From NCBI RefSeq assembly GCF_000334455.1, contig NZ_BANX01000008.1:237706-301705 (forward strand): 64,000 nt of DNA, in the 5' to 3' direction. Below, piece by piece: positions 1 through 8,824 of the stretch. This DNA comes from Gordonia soli NBRC 108243 (GTDB lineage: Bacteria > Actinomycetota > Actinomycetes > Mycobacteriales > Mycobacteriaceae). The first letter of the stretch is position 1. The number at the start of each line of letters is the position of its first letter. The position numbers and the translations under genes were made by a program. Below the pieces are notes generated by a model that saw nothing but the letters and a program-made list of their open reading frames with translations, did no database searches and was not told where the DNA came from.

Positions 1-663
1 GAACTCGACGTCACCGACCGGGCGGCCGATTTCGCCGCCGTCGCACGGGCCCACGAGCACTTCGGTCGGCTCGACGTCGTGGTCAACAACGCCGGCTACG
101 GACACTTCGGATTCATCGAGGAGCTCACCGAGGACGAGGCCCGCGCGCAGATCGAGACCAACGTCTTCGGCGCACTCTGGATCACCCAGGCAGCACTGCC
201 GTTCCTGCGGGAACAGCGCAGTGGCCACATCATCCAGGTGTCGTCGATCGGTGGCATCAGCGCGTTCGCGAGTGTGGGCATCTATCACGCATCGAAGTGG
301 GCCCTCGAGGGCTTCTCCCAGGCTCTCGCGCAAGAGGTCGAGTCCTTCGGCATCCACGTGACGCTGATCGAGCCCGGCGGTTTCGCCACCGATTGGGCCG
401 GCTCGTCGGCGAAGCGCTCCGCGGAACTGCCCGCGTACGCAGAGGTCCACGCCGCCGCACAGGAGGCGCGCAAGAAGCGCACCACGACCCCCGGAGACCC
501 GGCTGCGTCAGCGGCTGCGGTGCTGAAGATCGTCGACGCCGAGAAGCCGCCCCTGCGAGTCTTCTTCGGTGCGGCGCCGCTGGACATCGCCAAGGCCGAC
601 TACGAATCCCGGCTGGCGACCTGGGAACAATGGCAGGACGTCGCCGTTCAGGCGCAGGGCTGA
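1..663 (+). CDS. Short-chain dehydrogenase/reductase, 5' end outside window
   Basis: NAD(P)-dependent oxidoreductase of the SDR family; substrate unknown. The reading frame is open from base 1, so the N-terminal Rossmann glycine motif lies upstream of the window. Visible are the NNAGYG motif, the catalytic Ser region (QVSSIGG) and the catalytic YHASK (YxxxK), followed by an IEPGGFATDW segment typical of classical SDRs. About 220 residues are present of a usual 250-280. The stop codon lies in the first copy of a 22-base tandem repeat. The gene converges with the TauE gene across a hairpin. Confidence 0.9.
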   Translation, partial: ELDVTDRAADFAAVARAHEHFGRLDVVVNNAGYGHFGFIEELTEDEARAQIETNVFGALWITQAALPFLREQRSGHIIQVSSIGGISAFASVGIYHASKWALEGFSQALAQEVESFGIHVTLIEPGGFATDWAGSSAKRSAELPAYAEVHAAAQEARKKRTTTPGDPAASAAAVLKIVDAEKPPLRVFFGAAPLDIAKADYESRLATWEQWQDVAVQAQG

Positions 664-708
664 AGCCGTTCAGGCGCAGGGCTGAAGCCGTTCCGGCGCA
701 GGGCTGAG
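643..708. repeat. Three tandem copies of a 22-base unit at the SDR stop codon
   Basis: Three head-to-tail copies occupy 643-664, 665-686 and 687-708. The first two are identical and the third differs at two positions. The first copy encodes the last residues and stop of the SDR gene, so the extra copies lie in the 3' untranslated region. It looks like a replication-slippage duplication. Confidence 0.9.
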
Positions 709-714
709 CGCTCC

Positions 715-748
715 CGGTCGGGGTCGTCCACGTGGGCGGCCCCGATCG
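715..748. terminator. Hairpin between convergent SDR and TauE genes
   Basis: CGGTCGGGG (715-723) can pair with CCCCGATCG (740-748) with one mismatch and a 16-base loop. It lies between two convergent stop codons, where a shared terminator is expected. There is no T-tract, as is common in high-GC actinobacteria. Confidence 0.45.
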
Positions 749-786
749 GCGTCTGCGGAAAGGTGGCGGTCCCCGGTAACGTGCCG

Positions 787-1554
787 TCAGTCCGTGATCA
801 GGTCGTACGAGAGTTTCCCGACCATCACCAGCACCACCGCGAGCAGCACCCAGCGGACGAATGAACTGCCCCGGCCGAGTGCCATGTGCGCACCGACCTG
901 GGCACCGGCGATGTTGGCGACGGCCAGCCCCAGTCCGAGCAGCCAGAGGATGTGCCCGCCCAAACCGAAGACGACGAGCGCCCCGAGGTTGGTGCCGGTG
1001 TTGATGACCTTCGCCCGTGCCGAACTCTCCAGGAACCCGGTGCCGACGAGGGCGGTCAGCGTGATGATCAGGAAGGTCCCGGTGCCGGGTCCCATCACAC
1101 CGTCGTAGAACGCGACCACCACGCCCGCCACCAGGAGGCCGACCAATTTTGATGTGCGAGAACGGGTCTGCAGGGTCGCCGACCCGAAGTCGGGCTTGCA
1201 GACGACGAAGATCCCCACCGCGACGAGGAGTCCGAGGACGATCGGGGTGAATGCCTCGGTGGGGAGTCGGCTGGCCACATAGGCGCCGGCTCCCGAGGAG
1301 AGCACCGCGAGGACGAACACGGGCGCGAGGGTCCTGGCATCCAGCCGGACCTTTCGCGCATAGGCGACGGCGGCCGAGGCGGTGCCGAACACCGCAGCGA
1401 ACTTGTTGGTGCCCAGGGCCGTTGCCGTGGGCAGGCCGGGATAGGCGATCAGCATCGCCGGGATCAGGACGAGCCCGCCCCCGCCGACGACGGCGTCGAC
1501 CCAGCCGGCCATCGCCGCCGCGACGATCAGCAAGACGATGTCGGCGGTCGACAA
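787..1554 (-). CDS. TauE/SafE-family membrane transporter
   Basis: Predicted sulfite/sulfonate or organic-anion exporter of the TauE/SafE (TSUP) family, 255 residues, with multiple hydrophobic segments. The N-terminus carries the family hallmark GWVDAVVGGGGL and the second half has the matching repeat region (YDGVMGPGTGTF). The upstream RidA gene is in the same frame and stops at 1558, three bases before this ORF can begin, so the start must be the TTG at 1554 or a later codon. It is the last gene of a DUF4177-RidA-TauE run on the minus strand and is probably translationally coupled. The transported anion cannot be told. Confidence 0.85.
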   Translation of the reverse strand: MSTADIVLLIVAAAMAGWVDAVVGGGGLVLIPAMLIAYPGLPTATALGTNKFAAVFGTASAAVAYARKVRLDARTLAPVFVLAVLSSGAGAYVASRLPTEAFTPIVLGLLVAVGIFVVCKPDFGSATLQTRSRTSKLVGLLVAGVVVAFYDGVMGPGTGTFLIITLTALVGTGFLESSARAKVINTGTNLGALVVFGLGGHILWLLGLGLAVANIAGAQVGAHMALGRGSSFVRWVLLAVVLVMVGKLSYDLITD

Positions 1555-1557
1555 CTC

Positions 1558-2058
1558 CTAGCTGACTTCGGCGGCGCCGGCCTCGGTGGTGCTGACCTCG
1601 ACGATCAGCTCGACCTCGACGGGTGCGCCGAGCGGCAGTTCGGAGACACCGACGGCCGATCGCGCGTGGGCGCCTGCCTCGCCGAAGATCTCACCGAGGA
1701 GGTCGGAAGCACCGTTGATCACCTGCGGCTGGCCGGTGAAGCCGGGTGCGGACGCCACGAACCCGACCACTTTGACGATCCGGACGATCGAGTCGAGTCC
1801 GACGAGGGCGTCGACGGCGGCGAGCGCGTTCAGTGCGCATTGGCGTGCAGCGGCGGTGGCGGCCTCGGGCGTCACGACGCCCTCGGCGCCCTCACTGACC
1901 TTGCCCCGCACGTCGAGGCGTCCGTCGATGACCGGGACCTGACCCGCGGTGTAGACCAGGTTTCCGGTGCGGACGGCGGGGACGTAGCTCGCGACGGGCG
2001 CGACCACACCGGGCAGCGCGATACCGAGTTCGCCGAGTCGTTCGGTCCAGGTCGCCAC
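1558..2058 (-). CDS. RidA family (YjgF/YER057c/UK114) protein
   Basis: RidA-type proteins hydrolyse reactive enamine/imine intermediates such as 2-aminoacrylate. This 166-residue protein has the fold's usual landmarks: a YTAGQVP strand, a central helix rich in Ala, and the conserved Arg in HARSAVGVSELPLGAPVEVE near the C-terminus. The GTG start is two bases after the stop of the DUF4177 gene. From memory, M. tuberculosis Rv3678c occupies the same position beside the ArsA-like pair. The true substrate is unknown. Confidence 0.88.
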   Translation of the reverse strand: MATWTERLGELGIALPGVVAPVASYVPAVRTGNLVYTAGQVPVIDGRLDVRGKVSEGAEGVVTPEAATAAARQCALNALAAVDALVGLDSIVRIVKVVGFVASAPGFTGQPQVINGASDLLGEIFGEAGAHARSAVGVSELPLGAPVEVELIVEVSTTEAGAAEVS

Positions 2059-2060
2059 GA

Positions 2061-2225
2061 TCAGCCCTTCGGACGCTTCAGGTAGGCGACGTGCTGCTCA
2101 CCGGTCGGACCGGGCAGGACGCTGACGAGTTCCCAACCGTCGGAGCCCCACTGGTCCAGGATCTGCTTGGTCGCATGGGTCAGCAGCGGCACCGTCACGT
2201 ACTCCCAGGCGGTCACTTCACTCAT
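2061..2225 (-). CDS. DUF4177-type small protein (54 aa)
   Basis: A short gene, ATG at 2225 and TGA at 2061. It encodes 54 residues starting MSEVTAWEYVTVPLL, with DQWGSDGWELVSV in the middle and a basic C-terminus (YLKRPKG). The WEY...GWELV pattern is that of DUF4177 proteins. It is the first gene of the minus-strand run with RidA (two-base gap) and TauE, and it diverges from the ArsA-like operon. Function unknown. Confidence 0.8.
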   Translation of the reverse strand: MSEVTAWEYVTVPLLTHATKQILDQWGSDGWELVSVLPGPTGEQHVAYLKRPKG

Positions 2226-2373
2226 GCGGCAAGCCTAGCCGGTGCCGGAGTCGGTGCGAGGCGTGCCGGGGAGTCGGGGTGATCGCGCGGCGGAGTGGAG
2301 CGAAGAACTCGCGTGCCGCAGTTGCCGTCGCCGCGCCATCCGACATCACACCCGATGCGGCGGGAGGGGCCGA

Positions 2374-2379
2374 TATGGT
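2374..2379 (+). promoter_or_regulatory. Candidate leaderless -10 box (TATGGT) of the ArsA-like operon
   Basis: TATGGT is followed by six bases and then the GTG at 2386. This places the transcription start on or next to the start codon and supports choosing GTG 2386 over upstream in-frame codons. Confidence 0.5.
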
Positions 2380-2385
2380 GAGGCC

Positions 2386-3444
2386 GTGGTCAATGAGACA
2401 GTCCCGGATGGTCGCGGTCCCGGAGCCGAGGTCCCCGACGCCGCCGGGGTGCACGTGAACCTCTGGCCGGAAGTGGCCGCCCGCGCGCGGCTGCACTTCG
2501 TCTCCGGCAAGGGCGGTACCGGCAAGACGACCGTCGCCGCCGCCATCGCGCTCGCGTTGGCGGCCGACGGCAAGAAGGTGTTGCTGGTCGAGTGCGAAGG
2601 CCGCCAGGGCATCGCACAGCTCTTCGACATCCCACCGCTGCCGCCCACCGACACCCGGATCGCGACGGCCGAGGGTGGTGGCGAGGTCTCGGCGTTGGCG
2701 ATCGACATCGAGCATGCGCTCCTCGAGTATCTCGACATGTTCTACAACCTCGGCTTCGCCGGACGTGCGATGCGGCGTATCGGAGCGATCGACTTCGTGA
2801 CGACCGTGGCACCCGGCCTCCGCGACGTCTTGCTGACCGGCAAGATCAAGGAGCGCGTCGTCCACTCCGACAAGTCGGGAAAGCAGGTCTACGACGCGGT
2901 GGTCGTCGACTCGCCGCCCACGGGGCGAATCGGCAACTTCCTCGACGTCACGCAGGCGATGGCCGACCTCACCAAGACCGGCCCGATCCGCAATCAGAGC
3001 GACGGTGTGGTTCAACTGTTGCACTCCGCGGACACCGTCATCCATCTGGTCACCCTGCTCGAGGCGATGCCCATCCAGGAGACCATCGAGGCCGTCGGCG
3101 AACTCCAGAGCAAGGACCTCACGGTCGGCAGCCTGATCATCAACCGCGTCAGCACGCCGCATCTGCCAGCCGACGCGGTCGACGAGATCGCCGAGGGACG
3201 GATCGACGCCGAGCGGATCCAGGCGTCGGTGACCGGTGCCGGGATCACCCTGGCCGACTCCGATCTGGCCGGACTGTTGACCGAGACCATCGAGCACGCG
3301 ACTCGTCTGCAGGCGCAGCAGATCGCGAAGGCCCAGCTGGACGAGGTCGACGTCCCGACACTCGAGTTGCCCGCGCTGGGAGAGGGCATCGACCTCGGTT
3401 CGATCTACGAACTGGCCGAACTGCTGCAGAAAGCAGGTGCATGA
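2386..3444 (+). CDS. ArsA/GET3-like ATPase, first of a pair
   Basis: Soluble P-loop ATPase of the ArsA/Get3 (SIMIBI) group, 352 residues from GTG 2386. The Walker A/deviant P-loop GKGGTGKTT is near residue 45, and the switch-type motif [10 protein letters not shown] is central. The sequence resembles M. tuberculosis Rv3679 throughout ([33 protein letters not shown]), from memory. The stop overlaps the start of the second ATPase by four bases, suggesting stoichiometric expression and a heteromeric complex. No arsenic resistance genes are nearby, so an anion-pump role is unlikely; redox or membrane-protein targeting roles have been proposed for the mycobacterial pair. The open frame extends upstream, but a leaderless -10 box fits this GTG. 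Confidence 0.88.
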   Translation: MVNETVPDGRGPGAEVPDAAGVHVNLWPEVAARARLHFVSGKGGTGKTTVAAAIALALAADGKKVLLVECEGRQGIAQLFDIPPLPPTDTRIATAEGGGEVSALAIDIEHALLEYLDMFYNLGFAGRAMRRIGAIDFVTTVAPGLRDVLLTGKIKERVVHSDKSGKQVYDAVVVDSPPTGRIGNFLDVTQAMADLTKTGPIRNQSDGVVQLLHSADTVIHLVTLLEAMPIQETIEAVGELQSKDLTVGSLIINRVSTPHLPADAVDEIAEGRIDAERIQASVTGAGITLADSDLAGLLTETIEHATRLQAQQIAKAQLDEVDVPTLELPALGEGIDLGSIYELAELLQKAGA

Positions 3445-4553
3445 TGCCGGTCGACCTCAAGATGGGTGCGGTCCTGACCGATCCCGGGACACGGGTGGTC
3501 ATCTGCTGTGGCGCCGGCGGTGTCGGCAAGACGACCACCGCCGCCGCGATGGCCCTCTATGCGGCCGAGCACGGCCGACGGGTCGCGGTGCTGACCATCG
3601 ACCCCGCGCGCCGACTCGCACAGTCCCTCGGGATGTCGGAGCTGACCAACGATCCGCAACCGGTGGTCGTGGACGACGTCTCCGGAGCGGGCAACGGGTC
3701 CCTCGACGCCATGATGTTGGACATGCGCCGGACGTTCGACGAGATGGTCATCGAGTATTCGACGCCCGATCGCGCCGCCGCCATCATGGACAACGCGTTC
3801 TATCAGACGGTCGCGTCGTCCTTCTCCGGCACGCAGGAGTACATGGCGATGGAGAAGCTCGGCAAGCTCCTCGAACAGGACCGCTGGGACCTCATCATCG
3901 TCGACACCCCGCCGTCCCGGAACGCCCTTGACTTCCTCGACGCCCCGGCGCGGCTGGGCTCGTTCCTGTCCGGACGGCTGATGAAGGTACTGGTCGGCGG
4001 TGGACGCGGTGTCGGACGTGTGGTGACGGGTGCGATGAGCCTCGCCATGCGCGGTGTCTCGACGATCGTCGGAGGCGACACGCTGCGCGACGTCGCGACC
4101 TTCGTCCAGTCACTCGATTCGATGTTCGGCGGGTTCCAGGATCGTGCGGCAAAGACATATGCGCTGCTGAAGCAGCCGGGTACGCAGTTCGTCGTGGTCG
4201 CCGCGGCCGAACCGGACGCGCTGCGCGAGGCCGCCTTCTTCGTCGACCGGCTGTCCGAGGAGACCATGCCGCTCGCAGGTCTGGTGCTCAACCGGACCCA
4301 TCCGAACCTGACGTCGATCTCGGAGTCGTCGGCGCGAGCTGCCCTGGAGACCGTCGACGACGAGCTGACCACCGGCGTGCTCCGCATCCATGCCGAACGC
4401 GCCGCCACCGGGAAGCGCGAACTGCATCTGCTGCAACGGTTCACGGCGGCTCATCCGGCCGTCCCGATAGTCGGCGTGCCGGCGTTGCCGTTCGAGGTCG
4501 CCGACGTCCGGGCACTGCAGGCCGTGGCCGAGCAGATCACCGGCCGCGGCTGA
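3441..4553 (+). CDS. ArsA/GET3-like ATPase, second of a pair
   Basis: Second ArsA/Get3-type ATPase, 370 residues from ATG 3441, which overlaps the previous stop (ATGA); an adjacent ATG at 3444 is also possible. Its P-loop is GAGGVGKTT near residue 28, with [11 protein letters not shown] just after and [18 protein letters not shown] as the switch segment. It corresponds to M. tuberculosis Rv3680 in position and sequence, from memory. Two different single-domain ATPases side by side suggest a heterodimer in place of the two-domain ArsA. It converges on whiB4 with only 24 bases between the stops. Confidence 0.88.
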   Translation: MMPVDLKMGAVLTDPGTRVVICCGAGGVGKTTTAAAMALYAAEHGRRVAVLTIDPARRLAQSLGMSELTNDPQPVVVDDVSGAGNGSLDAMMLDMRRTFDEMVIEYSTPDRAAAIMDNAFYQTVASSFSGTQEYMAMEKLGKLLEQDRWDLIIVDTPPSRNALDFLDAPARLGSFLSGRLMKVLVGGGRGVGRVVTGAMSLAMRGVSTIVGGDTLRDVATFVQSLDSMFGGFQDRAAKTYALLKQPGTQFVVVAAAEPDALREAAFFVDRLSEETMPLAGLVLNRTHPNLTSISESSARAALETVDDELTTGVLRIHAERAATGKRELHLLQRFTAAHPAVPIVGVPALPFEVADVRALQAVAEQITGRG

Positions 4554-4577
4554 TCCGGTGGTGCAGGCGAAGCTGCG

Positions 4578-4910
4578 CTAGACGGCGTCGGCGTGCTGGC
4601 GCCGACGCTGGGCCTCGAAGAACGACGCCCACGAGGTGACCTCGGGATGCTGCCGCAGCAATGCGCGACGCTGACGCTCGGTCATGCCACCCCACACACC
4701 GAACTCCACGCGGTTGTCGAGGGCATCCGCGCCACATTCGAGCTGGACCGGGCAGTGCCGGCAGATGGTCGCGGCCTTGCGCTGAGCCGCGCCGCGGACG
4801 AACAGATCGTCGGGGTTCCCGCCTCGGCACCGTGCCTGTGCGACCCAGGTCAACCGAGCTTCGCCGTTGACTACTTCTCCGGTCGGAACGCCTATCGCTG
4901 CTGTCGTCAT
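4578..4910 (-). CDS. whiB4: WhiB-family [4Fe-4S] regulator, WhiB4-like
   Basis: 110-residue WhiB protein. Four cysteines (QARCRGG, ICRHCPV, LECGAD) form the usual cluster-binding set, followed by the GVWGG turn and a basic C-terminal DNA-binding tail (TERQRRALLRQ). I chose ATG 4910 (MTTAAIG) because it gives the family's usual length; the open frame upstream adds 55 residues with no WhiB similarity. Its position between the Rv3680-like ATPase and ponA2 is that of M. tuberculosis whiB4 (Rv3681c). WhiB4 is a redox-responsive nucleoid-associated repressor in mycobacteria; the same role here is inferred from orthology. Confidence 0.9.
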   Translation of the reverse strand: MTTAAIGVPTGEVVNGEARLTWVAQARCRGGNPDDLFVRGAAQRKAATICRHCPVQLECGADALDNRVEFGVWGGMTERQRRALLRQHPEVTSWASFFEAQRRRQHADAV

Positions 4911-5211
4911 CCGCCGAACCCCTGTCTGTCGTGTCGGTTCGCGGTCCCCTGCGGGACCCGATCTATGAGGGTGCGCACCACCTGGACAAATCCGCTCGCC
5001 ACGCCACTTTTGAGACGGATTGTTACGTGAGTCACATTCTGCACTCAATTTAGGGATCTGTGTATGACGACGCAACCCCTAGCGCGAAGAAACTGGCACA
5101 GCCGTGCAAACAGAGCTCATCAGCGCAGGTCAGCGGTTCGATAACGGTTCGTACACCTCGACGGGCGCGCGGTCCGGCCCTGGAGACGGGTTGCCACGTA
5201 TCCTGTTGCTC
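4911..5211. promoter_or_regulatory. Divergent whiB4/ponA2 intergenic region
   Basis: This 301-base stretch has no convincing gene. Reading towards whiB4 on the minus strand, TTGAGT (5043-5048) and TAACAA (5020-5025) are 17 bases apart and form a plausible promoter, leaving about 100 bases of leader. Towards ponA2, TATCCT at 5199-5204 is seven bases before GTG 5212. Confidence 0.45.
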
Positions 5212-7665
5212 GTGCCGATCTCGAAGAAATTGTGGCCACTTGCAGGAAGCTGCCTCCTCGCCGGTGTCCTCGTCGCCGGAATGCTGTTCCCCGTGGCCAG
5301 CGGCCTGGGAGTGGTCTCCAACCGGGCTGCCTCCGCGGTCGAGAACGTCTCGTCGGAGCTTCTGAACGGGACGCTCCCCGAGGTGTCGACGATGACCGAC
5401 GCCGACGGCAAGCCCATCGCGGTGCTCTACGACCAGTTCCGGTATCAGGTCGGCTACAACGACATCTCGCCGGACATGATCCGCGCGATCATCTCGATCG
5501 AGGACCGGCGCTTCCTCGAGCACGACGGCGTCGACTGGAAGGGCACCATCCGCGCGGCCCTGAAGAACTCGTCGTCGGGCGAGGTCCAGCAGGGCGCGTC
5601 GACGCTGGATCAGCAGTACATCAAGAACTATCAGCTGTTGGTGTTGGCACGCACCGAAGCCGATCGTCAGGCAGCCATCGAGACCACCCCCGCCCGCAAG
5701 CTCCGCGAGGTCCGGATGGCCCTCACCATGGAGCAGTCGCTGACCGAACAGGCCAAGCGCGACAAGGGACTCGACGACGCCGCAGCCAAGCAGGAGGCCA
5801 AGAAGCAGATCGTCACGCGCTACCTGAACGTGGTGCCGTTCGGCAACAACGCCTACGGCATCGAGGCGGCCGCGCAGACCTACTTCGGACGGTCGGCGAA
5901 GGATCTCACGATCGGACAGTCGGCGATGTTGGCCGGGATGGTGCAGTCGAGTTCTGCGCTGGATCCGTACAACAACCCCGAGGCGTCGCTCGAGCGTCGG
6001 AACGTCGTGCTGGACACGATGATCGATAATTTCCCCGACCGCCGCGCCGAGATCGAGAAAGCCAAGGCCAGTCCGCTCGGCGTGCTGCCGCGCCCGAACA
6101 CCCCTGCTCAGGGCTGCATCGGCGCCGGCAACAACGGCTTCTTCTGCGACTACGCGCTGCAGTTCCTGGCCGAGAACGGGATCTCCCGCAACTCGGTCCT
6201 GCGCGGTGGTTACGTCATCCGCACGACGCTCGACCCGGCCGTCCAGCGGTCGACGGTGCGCGCAGTCCAGGACCAGGCGAGCCCGACCGCCGACGGTGTC
6301 GCGAACGTGATGAGTGCGATCCGTCCCGGCAAGCGCTCCCACGATGTGCTGGCGATGTCGTCGAGCCGCAACTACGGGCTCAACCTGAACGCAGGCGAGA
6401 CCATGCAGCCACAGCCGTTCTCGCTCGTCGGTGACGGCGCGGGATCGGTGTTCAAGATCTTCACCGTCGCCGCGGCGATGGAGAAGGGCCTCGGCGCGGG
6501 CTCCTCGATCCCGGTCCCGTCGAGCGTGGCCGTCGAGGGCATGGGCAACAGCGGCGGCTCCAACGGCTGTCCCGCCAACTCCTACTGCGTCAAGAACGAC
6601 GGCAAGTACCCCGCGTCGATGTCCATCACCAATGCCCTTGCGCAGTCCCCGAACACCGCGTTCGTAAAGCTCTTGCAGCAGGTCGGTGTGAAGCCGGCAG
6701 TCGACATGTCGGTGCGATTGGGTCTGCGGACCTACAACGCGCCCGGCTCGTCGGGCTACGGCGACAAGAGCGTCGCGCAGTACGTCAAGGACGGCAACCT
6801 CGGTTCGTTCACCCTCGGCCCCACTCCGGTGAACGGGTTGGAGTTGTCCAACGTCGCCGCCACGATCGCGTCCGGTGGAACCTGGTGCCCGCCGAACCCG
6901 ATCGCATCGATCAGCACCATCAAGCGCGACAAGTACGGCAACCCGGTGGTCGGTCCGGACAACCGGCCCGCGCTCACCGCGGTGCCGTTCACCGCACCGA
7001 AGTGCGAGCAGGTCGTCGAGGAGGGACTGGCCAACACCCTCGCCAACGCGATGAGCAAGGACGACCAGGGTGGCGGCACCTCGGCTGCGGCCGCGGGATC
7101 GCAGGGCTGGAGCCTCCCGGCGTCGGGTAAGACCGGCACCACCGAGGCACACCGCTCGTCGGCGTTCCTGGGATTCACCAACCAGATCGCCGGGTCGGCG
7201 TACGTCTACAACGACGGCCCGACCCCGTCCGGTGTCTGCACCTCGCCGCTGCGCCAGTGCTACGACGGCAATCTCTACGGCGGTATGGAGCCCGCCCGCA
7301 CCTGGTACGAGGCGATGAACCCGGTCGCGACCAAGTTCGGGCCGGTCCGGCTCCCTCCGATCGACCCGCGCTTCCAGTCGGGCAGTGACCGCGGCCGCAT
7401 CCCCGATGTGACGGGGTTGCCCGCGAGCGCCGCGACCTCGCGGCTGCAGGCCGCCGGGTTCAAGGTGAACCAGCTCGACGTCGACAGCGGCCGTCCGCAG
7501 GGCACCGTCGTGTTCACGGCACCGTCGGACTCGGCGATGCCGGGCAGCGTGGTGACCGTGTACGTCAGCAACGGTCGGCGCACTGAAGGCGGCTCGAACG
7601 GTCCGACCCAGACCACCGTGCAGGTGCCCGGTGTCGGACCGGTGGTGATCCAGCTCCCCGGGTGA
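5212..7665 (+). CDS. ponA2: Bifunctional class A penicillin-binding protein PonA2
   Basis: Peptidoglycan glycosyltransferase/DD-transpeptidase, 817 residues from GTG 5212. A single N-terminal membrane anchor (LWPLAGSCLLAGVLVAGML) is followed by a GT51 domain (catalytic EDRRFLEHDGVD, then QGASTLDQQYIKN). The transpeptidase domain has SVFK (SxxK serine), SPN (SxN) and SGKTGTTEAHR (KTG). A C-terminal PASTA domain (IPDVTGLPASAATSRL) ends in a Thr/Val/Pro tail. It matches M. tuberculosis PonA2 throughout, including CVKND and GLRTY loops. An in-frame ATG at 5104 exists, but GTG 5212 matches the usual length and has a -10 box placed for a leaderless mRNA. It diverges from whiB4 as in mycobacteria. 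Confidence 0.93.
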   Translation: MPISKKLWPLAGSCLLAGVLVAGMLFPVASGLGVVSNRAASAVENVSSELLNGTLPEVSTMTDADGKPIAVLYDQFRYQVGYNDISPDMIRAIISIEDRRFLEHDGVDWKGTIRAALKNSSSGEVQQGASTLDQQYIKNYQLLVLARTEADRQAAIETTPARKLREVRMALTMEQSLTEQAKRDKGLDDAAAKQEAKKQIVTRYLNVVPFGNNAYGIEAAAQTYFGRSAKDLTIGQSAMLAGMVQSSSALDPYNNPEASLERRNVVLDTMIDNFPDRRAEIEKAKASPLGVLPRPNTPAQGCIGAGNNGFFCDYALQFLAENGISRNSVLRGGYVIRTTLDPAVQRSTVRAVQDQASPTADGVANVMSAIRPGKRSHDVLAMSSSRNYGLNLNAGETMQPQPFSLVGDGAGSVFKIFTVAAAMEKGLGAGSSIPVPSSVAVEGMGNSGGSNGCPANSYCVKNDGKYPASMSITNALAQSPNTAFVKLLQQVGVKPAVDMSVRLGLRTYNAPGSSGYGDKSVAQYVKDGNLGSFTLGPTPVNGLELSNVAATIASGGTWCPPNPIASISTIKRDKYGNPVVGPDNRPALTAVPFTAPKCEQVVEEGLANTLANAMSKDDQGGGTSAAAAGSQGWSLPASGKTGTTEAHRSSAFLGFTNQIAGSAYVYNDGPTPSGVCTSPLRQCYDGNLYGGMEPARTWYEAMNPVATKFGPVRLPPIDPRFQSGSDRGRIPDVTGLPASAATSRLQAAGFKVNQLDVDSGRPQGTVVFTAPSDSAMPGSVVTVYVSNGRRTEGGSNGPTQTTVQVPGVGPVVIQLPG

Positions 7666-7693
7666 TGTGACAGCCCGGCGCTGCGATCGTGCG

Positions 7694-7699
7694 TATCCT
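7694..7699 (+). promoter_or_regulatory. Candidate leaderless -10 box (TATCCT) of the metallophosphoesterase gene
   Basis: TATCCT, then six bases, then ATG 7706. The same hexamer precedes ponA2 at 5199-5204. It supports starting the protein at MLHTDQIIAS. Confidence 0.5.
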
Positions 7700-7705
7700 G
7701 GTTTG

Positions 7706-8707
7706 ATGCTCCACACCGACCAGATCATCGCCTCCGTCCGGTCGCGGGAGGGCCGGGTTCCGTCGGGCGTCGCCCGCGTACTGGGAGCTGCCGCCGGCGC
7801 GGCGGCCGCAGGCCTCTTCTACTCGACTGTGATCGAGCGCAACGCCTTCACGCTGCGACACTCCACGCTGCCCGTCCTCGAGCCGGGCGCGACGCCGCTA
7901 CGTGTGCTGCACATCAGCGATCTGCACATGACACCCAACCAGCACCTCAAGCAGGCCTGGGTGTCCGAACTCGAGGCGCTGGAGCCCGATCTGGTGATCA
8001 ACACCGGCGACAACCTGGCCCACCCGCAGGCTGTGCCGTCGGTGATCCAGTCCCTGGGCGGTCTGCTCTCCCGGCCCGGACTCTTTGTCTTCGGGTCCAA
8101 CGACTACTTCGGGCCGACCGCGAAGAACCCGCTCAAGTACTTCGACAAGAACCACGAGCGTCGGCACGGCGAGCCGTTGCCATGGCAGGATCTGCGCGCT
8201 GCGTTCACTGAGCGCGGCTGGCTCGATGCGACCCACACGGTGCGTGAACTCGAGGTCGCCGGCGTGCGGGTGGTAGCGGCGGGTGTCGACGATCCGCACC
8301 TGCAGCGCGACCGGTACGAGACAGTCGAGGGTCGGCCCAACCCGCTGGCCCATCTGCGACTCGGGCTCACCCACTCGCCGGAGCCCCGCGTGCTCGACCG
8401 GTTCGCCGCCGACGGCTACGACCTGACGCTCGCCGGCCACACCCACGGGGGCCAGCTGTGCCTGCCTTTCTTCGGGGCGCTGGTCACCAACTGCGAGCTC
8501 GACCGGTCTCGGGTCAAGGGTGTCTCCAACTGGGGGTCGACCATGAAGCTGCACGTCAGCGCAGGTCTCGGTACATCCCCGTACGCTCCGGCCCGATTCT
8601 GCTGCCGCCCGGAGGCCAGCCTGCTGACGCTCACCCCGGTCTCCCACGGCGACGCCGACGAATCGGTGGACCAGTCGCTTCCGCAGTTGGCGACCGAGAC
8701 CAGCTGA
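7706..8707 (+). CDS. Membrane-anchored metallophosphoesterase
   Basis: Calcineurin-like phosphoesterase, 333 residues. All metal-ligand motifs are present: HISDLHM (D-x-H), NTGDN (GD), GSNDY in place of GNHD, GLTHSP and AGHTHGGQ. A hydrophobic stretch near residues 23-40 (VARVLGAAAGAAAAGLFYS) suggests a membrane anchor, as in the YkuE/YaeI-type enzymes. It lies 40 bases after ponA2, matching the ponA2-Rv3683 order in M. tuberculosis, so a link to cell-envelope metabolism is plausible but unproven. The substrate is unknown. Confidence 0.88.
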   Translation: MLHTDQIIASVRSREGRVPSGVARVLGAAAGAAAAGLFYSTVIERNAFTLRHSTLPVLEPGATPLRVLHISDLHMTPNQHLKQAWVSELEALEPDLVINTGDNLAHPQAVPSVIQSLGGLLSRPGLFVFGSNDYFGPTAKNPLKYFDKNHERRHGEPLPWQDLRAAFTERGWLDATHTVRELEVAGVRVVAAGVDDPHLQRDRYETVEGRPNPLAHLRLGLTHSPEPRVLDRFAADGYDLTLAGHTHGGQLCLPFFGALVTNCELDRSRVKGVSNWGSTMKLHVSAGLGTSPYAPARFCCRPEASLLTLTPVSHGDADESVDQSLPQLATETS

Positions 8708-8824
8708 CGGGGCCGGCACGGGTTGCCGAAGCACCCTGATCTGCGCAGCTGATCGGCCGCGTCGGTTTCGCGGACTCCGTCTCCGCCCTGAATATGGCGA
8801 TCCCGGTTGTGAGAAGCTGCTCGG

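Noticed and set aside
2218..3297. 359-codon open frame antisense to the first ArsA-like ATPase
   Set aside because: No domain signal. The forward frame has a P-loop and long similarity to a known family.
5050..7728. 892-codon open frame antisense to ponA2
   Set aside because: The opposite strand encodes a complete PonA2 with all catalytic motifs. The antisense frame is Arg/Gly/Val-rich with no recognisable domain, a typical high-GC shadow.
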